Assembly (NCBI GenBank): GCA_030447005.1 | Contig: JAUJME010000012.1 | Span: forward strand, 1 to 14,463 | Length of the DNA stretch: 14,463 nucleotides | Source: Solirubrobacteraceae bacterium | GTDB taxonomy: Bacteria; Actinomycetota; Thermoleophilia; Solirubrobacterales; Solirubrobacteraceae | Reading direction: 5' to 3' | Shown: in pieces, positions 1 through 5,828 of the stretch | Layout of the letters: each line of letters begins with the position of its first letter | Numbering within the stretch: position 1 is the first letter of the stretch | The notes under the pieces: generated by a model | What the model was told of the DNA's origin: nothing | Databases searched by the model: none | The model's input: the letters and a program-made list of their open reading frames with translations, nothing else | Translations under genes and position numbers: made by a program

Positions 1-581
1 GCCGCGTGCGCCGCTGGCTGCGCCAGACCTCGAGCGTGGCGCTGCAGCGCGCGACGGGCTCGCAGGTCCCGTACGTCGACGGCGTCCGTGCGTGCAACCG
101 CGAGGTGCTCTCCGTCTGGCTCTCCCACCCCGACCGCGACCGCCTGCTGCAGGGTTTCCCCGGCATCACCGGCTACGCCTACGACACCTTCTCGGCCGGC
201 GGCGAACGTCCGCACGCCGCCCACCACGCGCGCTGGCGGCTCGCCGCGATGATGGCGGCCAGCGCGACCCCGCTGCGATGGGCGTCCGCCTTCGGCCTGG
301 CGGGGGCGGTGCTCAACCTCTTGTACTCGCTCTACGTCGTGGTCATCAACGTCGTCCGCGGGGAGACCGTGGAGGGCTGGACGTCGCTCTCGCTCCAGCT
401 CGCCGGCATGTTCCTGCTGTTCTCGATCATCCTCGCGCTGCTGGCCGAGTACCTGTTCCAGCTCATCAAGCGGGGCCGCGAGCGGGCGCTGTACCGGGTG
501 CGCGAGGAGGCCACGAGCCCCTCGGTCGAGATGCGCGAGCGCCTGAACCTCGAAGACGCCGCCGGCAACCGGCTCGGCTGA
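1..581 (+). CDS. GtrB/DPM-like polyprenyl-phosphate glycosyltransferase, C-terminal part (5' truncated by the window)
   Basis: The reading frame is open from the first full codon at base 3 to the TGA at 579-581, about 192 residues. The catalytic GT2 domain lies before the window, so no active-site motif can be checked. What remains looks like the tail of GtrB/ArnC-type enzymes, which move a sugar from a nucleotide donor onto undecaprenyl or decaprenyl phosphate at the inner membrane face. It has a basic amphipathic stretch, two hydrophobic helices (about residues 97-117 and 130-155 of the visible part) around a short loop with EGWTSL, and then a basic segment with ALYRVREE, which resembles the RRPLYxVRE ending of this family. 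The next gene, GtrA-like, starts on the base after the stop codon, a pairing that supports the call. An acidic tail of about 20 residues follows the usual ending. The real start is unknown. Confidence 0.66.
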   Translation, partial: RVRRWLRQTSSVALQRATGSQVPYVDGVRACNREVLSVWLSHPDRDRLLQGFPGITGYAYDTFSAGGERPHAAHHARWRLAAMMAASATPLRWASAFGLAGAVLNLLYSLYVVVINVVRGETVEGWTSLSLQLAGMFLLFSIILALLAEYLFQLIKRGRERALYRVREEATSPSVEMRERLNLEDAAGNRLG

Positions 582-959
582 GTGACCTCCCAGGCGGCTC
601 TGTTCGCGTTCGTCGCGCTGCTCGGCGGGGCGGTACAGCTGGCGGCGCTCGCGCTGCTCGTCGCGCTGGGGATCCCCGAGCTGCCAGCCTTCCCGCTCGC
701 CTGGCTAATCGCCTGGTCGCACAACTTCGCGTGGCACCGGGGGCTCGTGTTCCGGGGCGGTACCCGCAGCGCCGGCGCCCAGGGCGTCCGCAGCCTCGTG
801 GCGGCGGTCGCCGGCCTGGTCGTCCAGACGGGCCTGTTCACCGCCCTCTCCCCTCTCCTGCCCCTGCTGGTCGCGGGCGCGATCGCGGCGGCCTGCTCGC
901 TGCCCACCAGCTTCCTGCTGTCGCGCCTGTGGGCCTTCGACCAAACGCGGCCGGCCTGA
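582..959 (+). CDS. GtrA-like small multispanning membrane protein
   Basis: This 125-residue protein has about four hydrophobic helices (roughly residues 5-27, 33-50, 66-88 and 91-113). It carries family features of GtrA (PF04138): an SHNFAWHRGLVF segment near residues 46-57, matching the usual N-F-x-x-x-R-x-W/V-x-F pattern after helix 2, and a closing SRLWAFD at about residues 114-120, like the typical SRxWVF end. GtrA proteins are thought to flip polyprenyl-phosphate-linked sugars across the membrane or to anchor the partner GtrB. The GTG start immediately follows the TGA of the GtrB-like gene (TGAGTG) and has no clear Shine-Dalgarno sequence, so translation is probably coupled. The stop overlaps the next ATG by one base (TGATG). 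The family is clear; the exact sugar and the flipping role are inferred. Confidence 0.85.
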   Translation: MTSQAALFAFVALLGGAVQLAALALLVALGIPELPAFPLAWLIAWSHNFAWHRGLVFRGGTRSAGAQGVRSLVAAVAGLVVQTGLFTALSPLLPLLVAGAIAAACSLPTSFLLSRLWAFDQTRPA

Positions 960-1741
960 TGGCGGAGCGCGCGCTGGTCGGCCACACCGGGTTCGTCGGC
1001 GGCCTGCTCGAGCGGGCACAGCCCTTCGACGGCCATTTCAACTCGCGGAACGTCGAGGAGCTGCCCGAGCGGGCGTGGGACGAGGTCGTGTGCGCGGCGA
1101 TGCCCGCCGAGAAGTGGCGGGCCAACCGGCAGCCCGCCGGCGACGCCGCCGCCCTCGAGCGCCTCTGGCACGCGCTCGACGCGACTTCGGCCGGCCGCGT
1201 GGTGCTGATCTCGACGGTCGACGTCTTCGACCCGCCAGTCGGCCACGACGAGACGGCGCCGCCGAGCGCCGGGCACGCGTACGGCGCCAACCGGGCGGAG
1301 CTCGAGCGACGGGTCCTCGAGCGCTTCGAGGAGGTGGCGGTCGTGCGGCTGCCCTCGCTCTACGGCCCCGGGCTCAAGAAGAACGCGCTCTACGACATGC
1401 TCCAGGCGCGGCCGTGCCCGACGGGGCCGGCGGCGCGCTTCCAGTGGTATGACCTCGAGCGGCTCCCGGGCGATCTTGCGACGGTGCAGCGCGAGCGGAT
1501 CGGGCTCGCCCAGCTCGTAGCGGAGCCGGTGAGCATGGGGGCGATCGCCGAGCGGTGCTTCCCCGACGCGGAGATCGGCGAAGGGCCGGCGCCCGTGTAC
1601 GACCTGCGGACGCTCCACGCCGACGCCTTCGGCGGGCGCGGGGCCTACGTCGAGGACGCCGACGCGTCGCTGGCCGGGATCGAGCGGTTCGTGGCGCGCG
1701 TGCGCGCCGGGGAGGTCGCGTGCGCCTCGCCATCTCGCTGA
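959..1741 (+). CDS. NAD-dependent epimerase/dehydratase-like extended SDR with a YxxxR catalytic variant
   Basis: A 260-residue protein with a Rossmann nucleotide-binding start (VGHTGFVGG, residues 7-15, a GxxGxxG motif), the strand and catalytic Ser/Thr region LISTVDVF (83-90), and a YGANR motif (108-112) where most extended SDRs have YxxxK. RLPSLYGPGLKKN (130-142) matches the conserved R-x-x-x-x-Y-G-P of sugar-nucleotide epimerases. It is short for the class (usually 300-350), so the C-terminal substrate domain is reduced. The frame stays open far upstream, but ATG 959 is the start because GxxGxxG follows at once and it overlaps the GtrA stop by one base. The 3' end overlaps the isomerase-like gene by 22 bases. 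It may reduce, epimerise or dehydrate a nucleotide sugar; the substrate is unknown. Lysine-to-arginine replacement could alter or abolish activity, though I recall related SDRs with YxxNR, so it may be a family trait. Confidence 0.8.
   Translation: MAERALVGHTGFVGGLLERAQPFDGHFNSRNVEELPERAWDEVVCAAMPAEKWRANRQPAGDAAALERLWHALDATSAGRVVLISTVDVFDPPVGHDETAPPSAGHAYGANRAELERRVLERFEEVAVVRLPSLYGPGLKKNALYDMLQARPCPTGPAARFQWYDLERLPGDLATVQRERIGLAQLVAEPVSMGAIAERCFPDAEIGEGPAPVYDLRTLHADAFGGRGAYVEDADASLAGIERFVARVRAGEVACASPSR
1711..1715 (+). promoter_or_regulatory. Ribosome binding site GGAGG that fixes the isomerase-like gene start
   Basis: GGAGG lies four bases before the GTG at 1720, inside the 3' end of the SDR gene. 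The frame is open well upstream of 1720, so this site, and the fact that the TIM-barrel first strand begins right after the GTG, decide the start. The spacing is rather short. Confidence 0.6.
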
Positions 1742-2529
1742 TCGGCTGGGGACCCGACCAGGACGCCGACGCGCCCGCGCGGCTGGCGGCGGCCGGCGTC
1801 GAGGGCATCGAGGTCGCTCCGACGCGACTCTGGGGGTCGTGGCCGGCCGCCACGCCGGATGCCGCGCGCCGCTACCGCGACGACCTCGAGGCCCTGGGCC
1901 TGGCCTGCCCGGCGATGCAGTCGCTCTTCTTCGGCGTGGACGGCGCGATGCTCACCGGCGACGCCGTCGGCCGCCGCATCGCGGGCGACCACCTCGCGCG
2001 GGTGGCCGAGCTGGCCGGCGCGCTCGGCGCGCGGGTGGCCGTCCTCGGCTCGCCGGGCAACCGCCGCCGCGGCGAGCTCTCCCACGCCGAGGCGTCGCGC
2101 CGGATGCGCGAGGCGCTCGTGCCCGCGGCGGAGGCCTTCGCGGGCCACGGCGCCGCCATCGGCATCGAGCACAACCCGCCGGAGTACAACTGCGACTTCC
2201 TCACGACCTACGAGGAGGTCCGCGCCTTCGTGGCCGACGCGGACCACCCCGGAATCGCCGCCCACCTCGACGCCGGCGGTCTGCGGCTCGTCCACGAGGA
2301 GCCCGATCTCGACGGACCACCGCCCGCTCACTTCCACCTGTCGGCGCCGGGCCTCGAGCCGTTCGACGGGGAGCCGCGCGAGTGGCACGTGGCGCTGGGC
2401 CGCCGGCTCGCGGCGGCCGGCTACACCGGCTGGGCGTCGATCGAGCAGCGCGCCTCCGCCGACGGGCTGGCCACCGCCGAGCGCGCCGTCGTCGCCGCGC
2501 GCGCGGTCCTGGGGGCCGCCGGTGACTGA
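1720..2529 (+). CDS. Sugar phosphate isomerase/epimerase-like TIM-barrel protein (AP endonuclease 2 fold)
   Basis: A 269-residue protein of the xylose-isomerase-like TIM-barrel superfamily (PF01261). It opens with a beta strand, LAISLIGWG, and alternates strands and helices to the end. The four usual metal ligands can be placed: Glu150 in IGIEHNPPEYN, Asp184 in HLDAGG, His206 in HFHLS and Glu242 in ASIEQR. This is the E-D-H-E set of divalent-metal sugar isomerases and epimerases, so it looks catalytically competent. Family members interconvert keto and aldo sugars or epimerise C3 of ketoses, and some act as dehydratases. An AP endonuclease role is unlikely in this setting. The start overlaps the SDR by 22 bases and the end overlaps the next GT2 by 8 bases, so it belongs to the same operon. 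Its link to sugar-nucleotide supply is inferred; the substrate cannot be read from sequence. Confidence 0.82.
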   Translation: MRLAISLIGWGPDQDADAPARLAAAGVEGIEVAPTRLWGSWPAATPDAARRYRDDLEALGLACPAMQSLFFGVDGAMLTGDAVGRRIAGDHLARVAELAGALGARVAVLGSPGNRRRGELSHAEASRRMREALVPAAEAFAGHGAAIGIEHNPPEYNCDFLTTYEEVRAFVADADHPGIAAHLDAGGLRLVHEEPDLDGPPPAHFHLSAPGLEPFDGEPREWHVALGRRLAAAGYTGWASIEQRASADGLATAERAVVAARAVLGAAGD

Positions 2530-3322
2530 GATCCGCGGCGTCCCGGGCGTGCCGGACTACGACGTCGCCGAGCGCGCCGGCCGGCGGGGCGACGCGCTGG
2601 TCGTCGTGCCCGTCCTCGACGAGGGCGACCGCATCCGGCGCCAGCTCGGCCGGATGGGCCGGCTCGGGCTGGACGCCCACCGCGCGGACCTCGCCATCGC
2701 CGACGGCGGCTCCACCGACGGGTCCCTCGACGAGGCGAGCCTGGCGGCCGGCGGCGTGCGGGCCGTGCTGACCAAGCGGGGACCGGGAGCGCTGAGCGCC
2801 CAGCTGCGCATGGCCATCCACTGGGCGATGGAGGAGGGCTACGAGCACCTCATCACCATCGACGGCAACGGCAAGGACGGCGTGGACGGGGTGCTGCGCG
2901 TCCTCGAGGCGTTGCGGGCGGGGCACGACTACGTGCAGGGCTCGCGCTACGTCCCGGGCGGCGTGGCGATCAACACGCCGGCGTCGCGGCACTGGGCGGT
3001 CAAGCTCGTGCACGCCCCGCTGCTCTCCCTCGGCGCGCGCCGTCGCTTCACCGACACGACGAACGGCCTGCGCGGCTGGAGCGTGCGCGCCCTCGCCGAC
3101 CCGCGCGTCGCACCCCTGCGCGACGTCTTCACGGCCTACGACCTCCACTACTACCTGACGGTCCGCATCCCGCGCCTCGGCTATCCGGCCTGCGAGGTGC
3201 CGGTGACGCGTGCCTATCCGCCCGAGGGTCAGATCCCCACGAAGATCCGCGGTGCCGGCGCGAAGCTCGGCATCCTCGGCGACGCCGGCCGCGCGGTAGC
3301 GGGCCGCTTCGACCCGGACTAG
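2522..3322 (+). CDS. Family 2 glycosyltransferase, soluble DPM-synthase-like
   Basis: A 266-residue GT-A fold transferase. The nucleotide-binding strand LVVVPVLDEGD (26-36) leads into ADGGSTDGS (60-68), the first acidic motif. TIDGNGKDG (112-120) stands where DPM-like enzymes have the DADxQ metal-binding motif, and VQGSRYVPGG (138-147) is the GSRY motif of that group. No transmembrane tail follows, unlike GtrB-type enzymes, so it is likely cytosolic or peripheral. The GTG start is inside the end of the isomerase-like gene (8-base overlap). An in-frame opening exists further upstream but reads as low-complexity Arg/Ala/Ser sequence, the shadow of the neighbour. It would transfer a nucleotide-activated sugar to a lipid or glycan acceptor; donor and acceptor are unknown. 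Its TAG stop shares the bases CTAG with the stop of the opposing operon. Confidence 0.86.
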   Translation: MTEIRGVPGVPDYDVAERAGRRGDALVVVPVLDEGDRIRRQLGRMGRLGLDAHRADLAIADGGSTDGSLDEASLAAGGVRAVLTKRGPGALSAQLRMAIHWAMEEGYEHLITIDGNGKDGVDGVLRVLEALRAGHDYVQGSRYVPGGVAINTPASRHWAVKLVHAPLLSLGARRRFTDTTNGLRGWSVRALADPRVAPLRDVFTAYDLHYYLTVRIPRLGYPACEVPVTRAYPPEGQIPTKIRGAGAKLGILGDAGRAVAGRFDPD

Positions 3323-5310
3323 GGCGGCGCCGGCAGCGTCGTGCCGGCGACGATCCCCTCGTAGAACGCCTCCAGCTCGTCGATCCGGCGCTCCCACGCG
3401 TAGTCGGCGGCGGTCTCGATCCCGGCGCGGCCGAGGCGCTCGCGCAGCGCGGGGTCGTCGAGCAGGCGGCGGATCGCCCCGCTGACCGACTCCACCGTCT
3501 GCTCGGGCATCAGGCAGTTGCCGCCGTCGGCGCAGAAGTCGCGGTTGCCGTGCGCGTCGGTGCAGACGACGGCGGCGCCCGTCGCCATCGCCTCGAGCGG
3601 CGGCAGGCAGAACCCCTCGTGGGTGGACGTCTGCAGGAAGACGGTGCACTCGTTGAACAAGGCGTTGACGCCGCCGTCGGATGGCTTCTCGACGTAGCGG
3701 GCGTTGCCCTCCGGCGTGACCTCGGGCTCCGTGCCGAACAGGGTGAGCTCCGGCCCGGCCGGGCCGAGTGCCCGCCAGGCGTCCACCGTGAGCGGGAAGT
3801 TCTTGAGCGGGTTCGAGCGCCCGAGCCCGAGCAGCATGTCCTCGCGGCGCCGCACCCCCTCCAGCGGCCGGAAGGTCTCGAGGTCGATCCCCGGCGGCAC
3901 GAGCGTCGAGCCGAGGCCCAGCTCGCGCAGCCCGCCGGCGTTGTAGCCGGAGATCGTCATGTAGCGGAACTCCTGGCGATAGGAGGCGACGACCTGCTGG
4001 CGCATGCTCTCGTCGCCGGGGTAGTACGACGTCTCGACGTCCTGGACGAAGAAGACGGGGATCCCGTGGCGGACCGAGGCTCGCCAGACCTTGTGGCCCG
4101 TGTTCCACCAGGTCGCCACCTTGATCGCGCGCACGTCCTCGAGCGCCGCCTGGAGATCCGAGTACTCCTCGAACGTGTGGACCGGCCCGTCGAGCTCGAA
4201 CCAGTCCGGCCGCCCCCCGAGCGAGTAGAGCTGTGCGTCGTGGCCGCGCTCGCGCAGCCGGTTGATGTGCTCGAAGATGTCGCGGTGGCCGCCGCCGACG
4301 CCGGTGTCCTCGGTCACGTAGACGATGCGCAGGCCGCCCTCCGGCGTTCGGACGTCGCGCTCGTCGAACCACGGCTTCCAGCGCTGCCAGAAGAGCCGCT
4401 GCGACGCGAGCTCGCGCTCGCCCGGCTCGACCGGGCGCGTCTGGGACTCGAGGTGCTCGAGCGTCGCGCGCGGGGCGTAGACCGTCTCCCACCCCGCCTC
4501 CCAGGCGCGCAGGCAGAGGTCCATGTCCTCGAACGCCATGCCGTAGGCCTCGTCGAAGACCCCGATCTCGTCGAGCATGTCGCGGCGCAGGTACATGCAG
4601 GCGCCCGTGGTGCCGAGCACGGGCAGCGGGATGTTGGCCGGCGGATGCGCGGAGTCCTTGAAGCGGTAGCGGTGGTCGAACCACTCGGGCGCCTCGAGGT
4701 TGCGGTAGGAGCCGGCCGACTGGATGCGCTCGTCGGGATAGACGAGCTTCGGCCCGGCGATGCCGACCCGGCGGCCGGTGTAGGCGGCGTGCTGCAGGCG
4801 CGGCAGCCACGCGTGGCGGGCGATCACGTCGGAGTTGAGGACGATGACGTCGCGGTCGGCGGGGACCCGGGCGACCCCGGCGTTGACCGCCCCGGCGAAC
4901 CCGCGGTTGTCCTCGAGGACGACGATCTCGGCGCCCTCGTAGGCGCGCAGCCGCGCGGCGTGCGCCGGGTCGGGCGAGCCGTCGTCGACGATCACCACGT
5001 CGAGCCGCCCCCGCCGGGTGGTGCGCCGCAGGCTCTCGGCGGCCTGGATGGCCAGGGCCGGGTCGCCGTAGGACGGGATCACCGCGGTGGCCGGGCGCCA
5101 GTTGCGCCGGTACCAGCGGCGCGCGAGCGCCTCGAGGCTCCCGTACCGCGACCCGTAGCCCAGCCGCGCGCCGATCGGCGTCGGGCGCAGCGGGAAGGTC
5201 ACGATCCGCAGCGCGAGCTCGCGGGGGCCGTGGTGCTCGAGCGTGAGCCGCCCGCGGCGGACGAGGTCGGCCAGCTTGCCCTTGGAGGGAGGGTGCGGGG
5301 GTCTGCTCAC
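3319..5310 (-). CDS. Two-domain glycosyltransferase: N-terminal GT2 (rhamnosyltransferase-like) and C-terminal GT4
   Basis: A 663-residue protein with two transferase units. The GT2 half (about 73-290) shows AVIPSYGD, VVIVDDGS (105-112), NRGFAGAVN (135-143), the metal site LNSDV (158-162) and EDMDLCLR (261-268) with the likely catalytic acid, as in rhamnosyl- and galactofuranosyltransferases. The C-terminal half (about 327-655) is GT4-like: LGLGRSNPLKN (494-504), LTLFGTEPE, and EGFCLPPLEAMATG (565-578) with the E-x7-E motif of retaining enzymes. The glycine-rich loop TGVGGGHRD (336-344) suits its donor site. One polypeptide could thus add two successive sugars, one with inversion and one with retention. 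The start is GTG 5310, overlapping the PAP2 stop by four bases (GTGA), so it is last in the 8524-3319 operon. No membrane segment is evident. Sugars are not predictable. Confidence 0.9.
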   Translation of the reverse strand: MSRPPHPPSKGKLADLVRRGRLTLEHHGPRELALRIVTFPLRPTPIGARLGYGSRYGSLEALARRWYRRNWRPATAVIPSYGDPALAIQAAESLRRTTRRGRLDVVIVDDGSPDPAHAARLRAYEGAEIVVLEDNRGFAGAVNAGVARVPADRDVIVLNSDVIARHAWLPRLQHAAYTGRRVGIAGPKLVYPDERIQSAGSYRNLEAPEWFDHRYRFKDSAHPPANIPLPVLGTTGACMYLRRDMLDEIGVFDEAYGMAFEDMDLCLRAWEAGWETVYAPRATLEHLESQTRPVEPGERELASQRLFWQRWKPWFDERDVRTPEGGLRIVYVTEDTGVGGGHRDIFEHINRLRERGHDAQLYSLGGRPDWFELDGPVHTFEEYSDLQAALEDVRAIKVATWWNTGHKVWRASVRHGIPVFFVQDVETSYYPGDESMRQQVVASYRQEFRYMTISGYNAGGLRELGLGSTLVPPGIDLETFRPLEGVRRREDMLLGLGRSNPLKNFPLTVDAWRALGPAGPELTLFGTEPEVTPEGNARYVEKPSDGGVNALFNECTVFLQTSTHEGFCLPPLEAMATGAAVVCTDAHGNRDFCADGGNCLMPEQTVESVSGAIRRLLDDPALRERLGRAGIETAADYAWERRIDELEAFYEGIVAGTTLPAPP

Positions 5311-5828
5311 GGCTGCCGGCGTGGACGGGCCAGGCTGCCGACGGTCAAGCCGAGCAGCGCGCCGGCGGCGACGTCGGACGGATAGTGCACCCCCAGGTAC
5401 ACCCGCGAGAACCCCATGCCGACCGCCGCCGCGTACAGCGCCCGGTTGCCGAGCAGCGGCGAGAACGCGCGCGCGGCGGCGAACGAGGACGCGGCGTGCG
5501 CGCTCGGGAAGCTCAGGGTGCTGGGGGTCTTGGCCAGCGCGGGCAGCGCCTCGATGATCGGCCGCTGCCGGCGGACGACGCGCTTGACCGCGACGTTGAC
5601 CGCGTGCGCGCCGGCGACCGCGACCGTCGCGCCCGCCCAGCGAGGCCGGCGTCCACGATCGACCGCGAAGCCCAGCGCGCCGCCGGCGAGCCAGGCGGCG
5701 GCGTGCTCGCCGGCCAGCGAGGTGGCCTGGGCGGCGCGGATCGCGCCGGGATGCCTCGCCGAGGCCCGGACGGTGCGGTAGAGGGCGAGATCCCCTGCGG
5801 CCAGCCGGGCCTGCAGCGCCACGCTCAT
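5307..5828 (-). CDS. PAP2-family membrane phosphatase
   Basis: A 173-residue integral membrane protein with the three PAP2 phosphatase motifs in order: K82-x6-RP ending at 90 (KRVVRRQRP), SFPSAH (106-111) and SRVYLGVHYPSD (141-152). The catalytic His111 and His148, with Arg142 and Asp152, are all present, so it should be active. Hydrophobic helices lie near 42-56, 64-80, 112-127, 130-140 and 152-166. Family members dephosphorylate polyprenyl diphosphate, phosphatidic acid or related lipids; in this context recycling of the polyprenyl carrier, or removal of a phosphate from a lipid-linked precursor, is the likely job. The ATG at 5828 overlaps the upstream TGA by four bases, and its own TGA overlaps the GT2-GT4 GTG by four. 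GGGAGG abuts the ATG directly, too close for an ideal Shine-Dalgarno, so coupling probably matters. The same frame is open upstream only as a shadow of the HAD gene. Confidence 0.92.
   Translation of the reverse strand: MSVALQARLAAGDLALYRTVRASARHPGAIRAAQATSLAGEHAAAWLAGGALGFAVDRGRRPRWAGATVAVAGAHAVNVAVKRVVRRQRPIIEALPALAKTPSTLSFPSAHAASSFAAARAFSPLLGNRALYAAAVGMGFSRVYLGVHYPSDVAAGALLGLTVGSLARPRRQP

Noticed and set aside
92..958. N-terminal extension of the SDR (frame open from 92)
   Set aside because: This part reads as low-complexity Arg/Ala/Pro sequence under the GtrB and GtrA genes. The Rossmann motif begins right after ATG 959.
332..1618. 428-codon minus-strand frame opposite GtrB, GtrA and the SDR
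   Set aside because: No recognisable domain, Arg/Ser-rich composition, and the opposite strand carries three convincing overlapping genes.
2201..4810. 869-codon open frame on the minus strand spanning three gene regions
   Set aside because: It runs antisense to the isomerase and GT2 genes and out of frame within the GT2-GT4 gene. Its translation is Arg/Ala/Pro/Gly-rich with no motif, a usual by-product of very GC-rich DNA.
3550..5385. 611-codon open frame on the plus strand
   Set aside because: It is antisense to the GT2-GT4 gene, which has clear motifs for its full length. The plus-strand product is low-complexity Val/Glu/Arg/Leu sequence.
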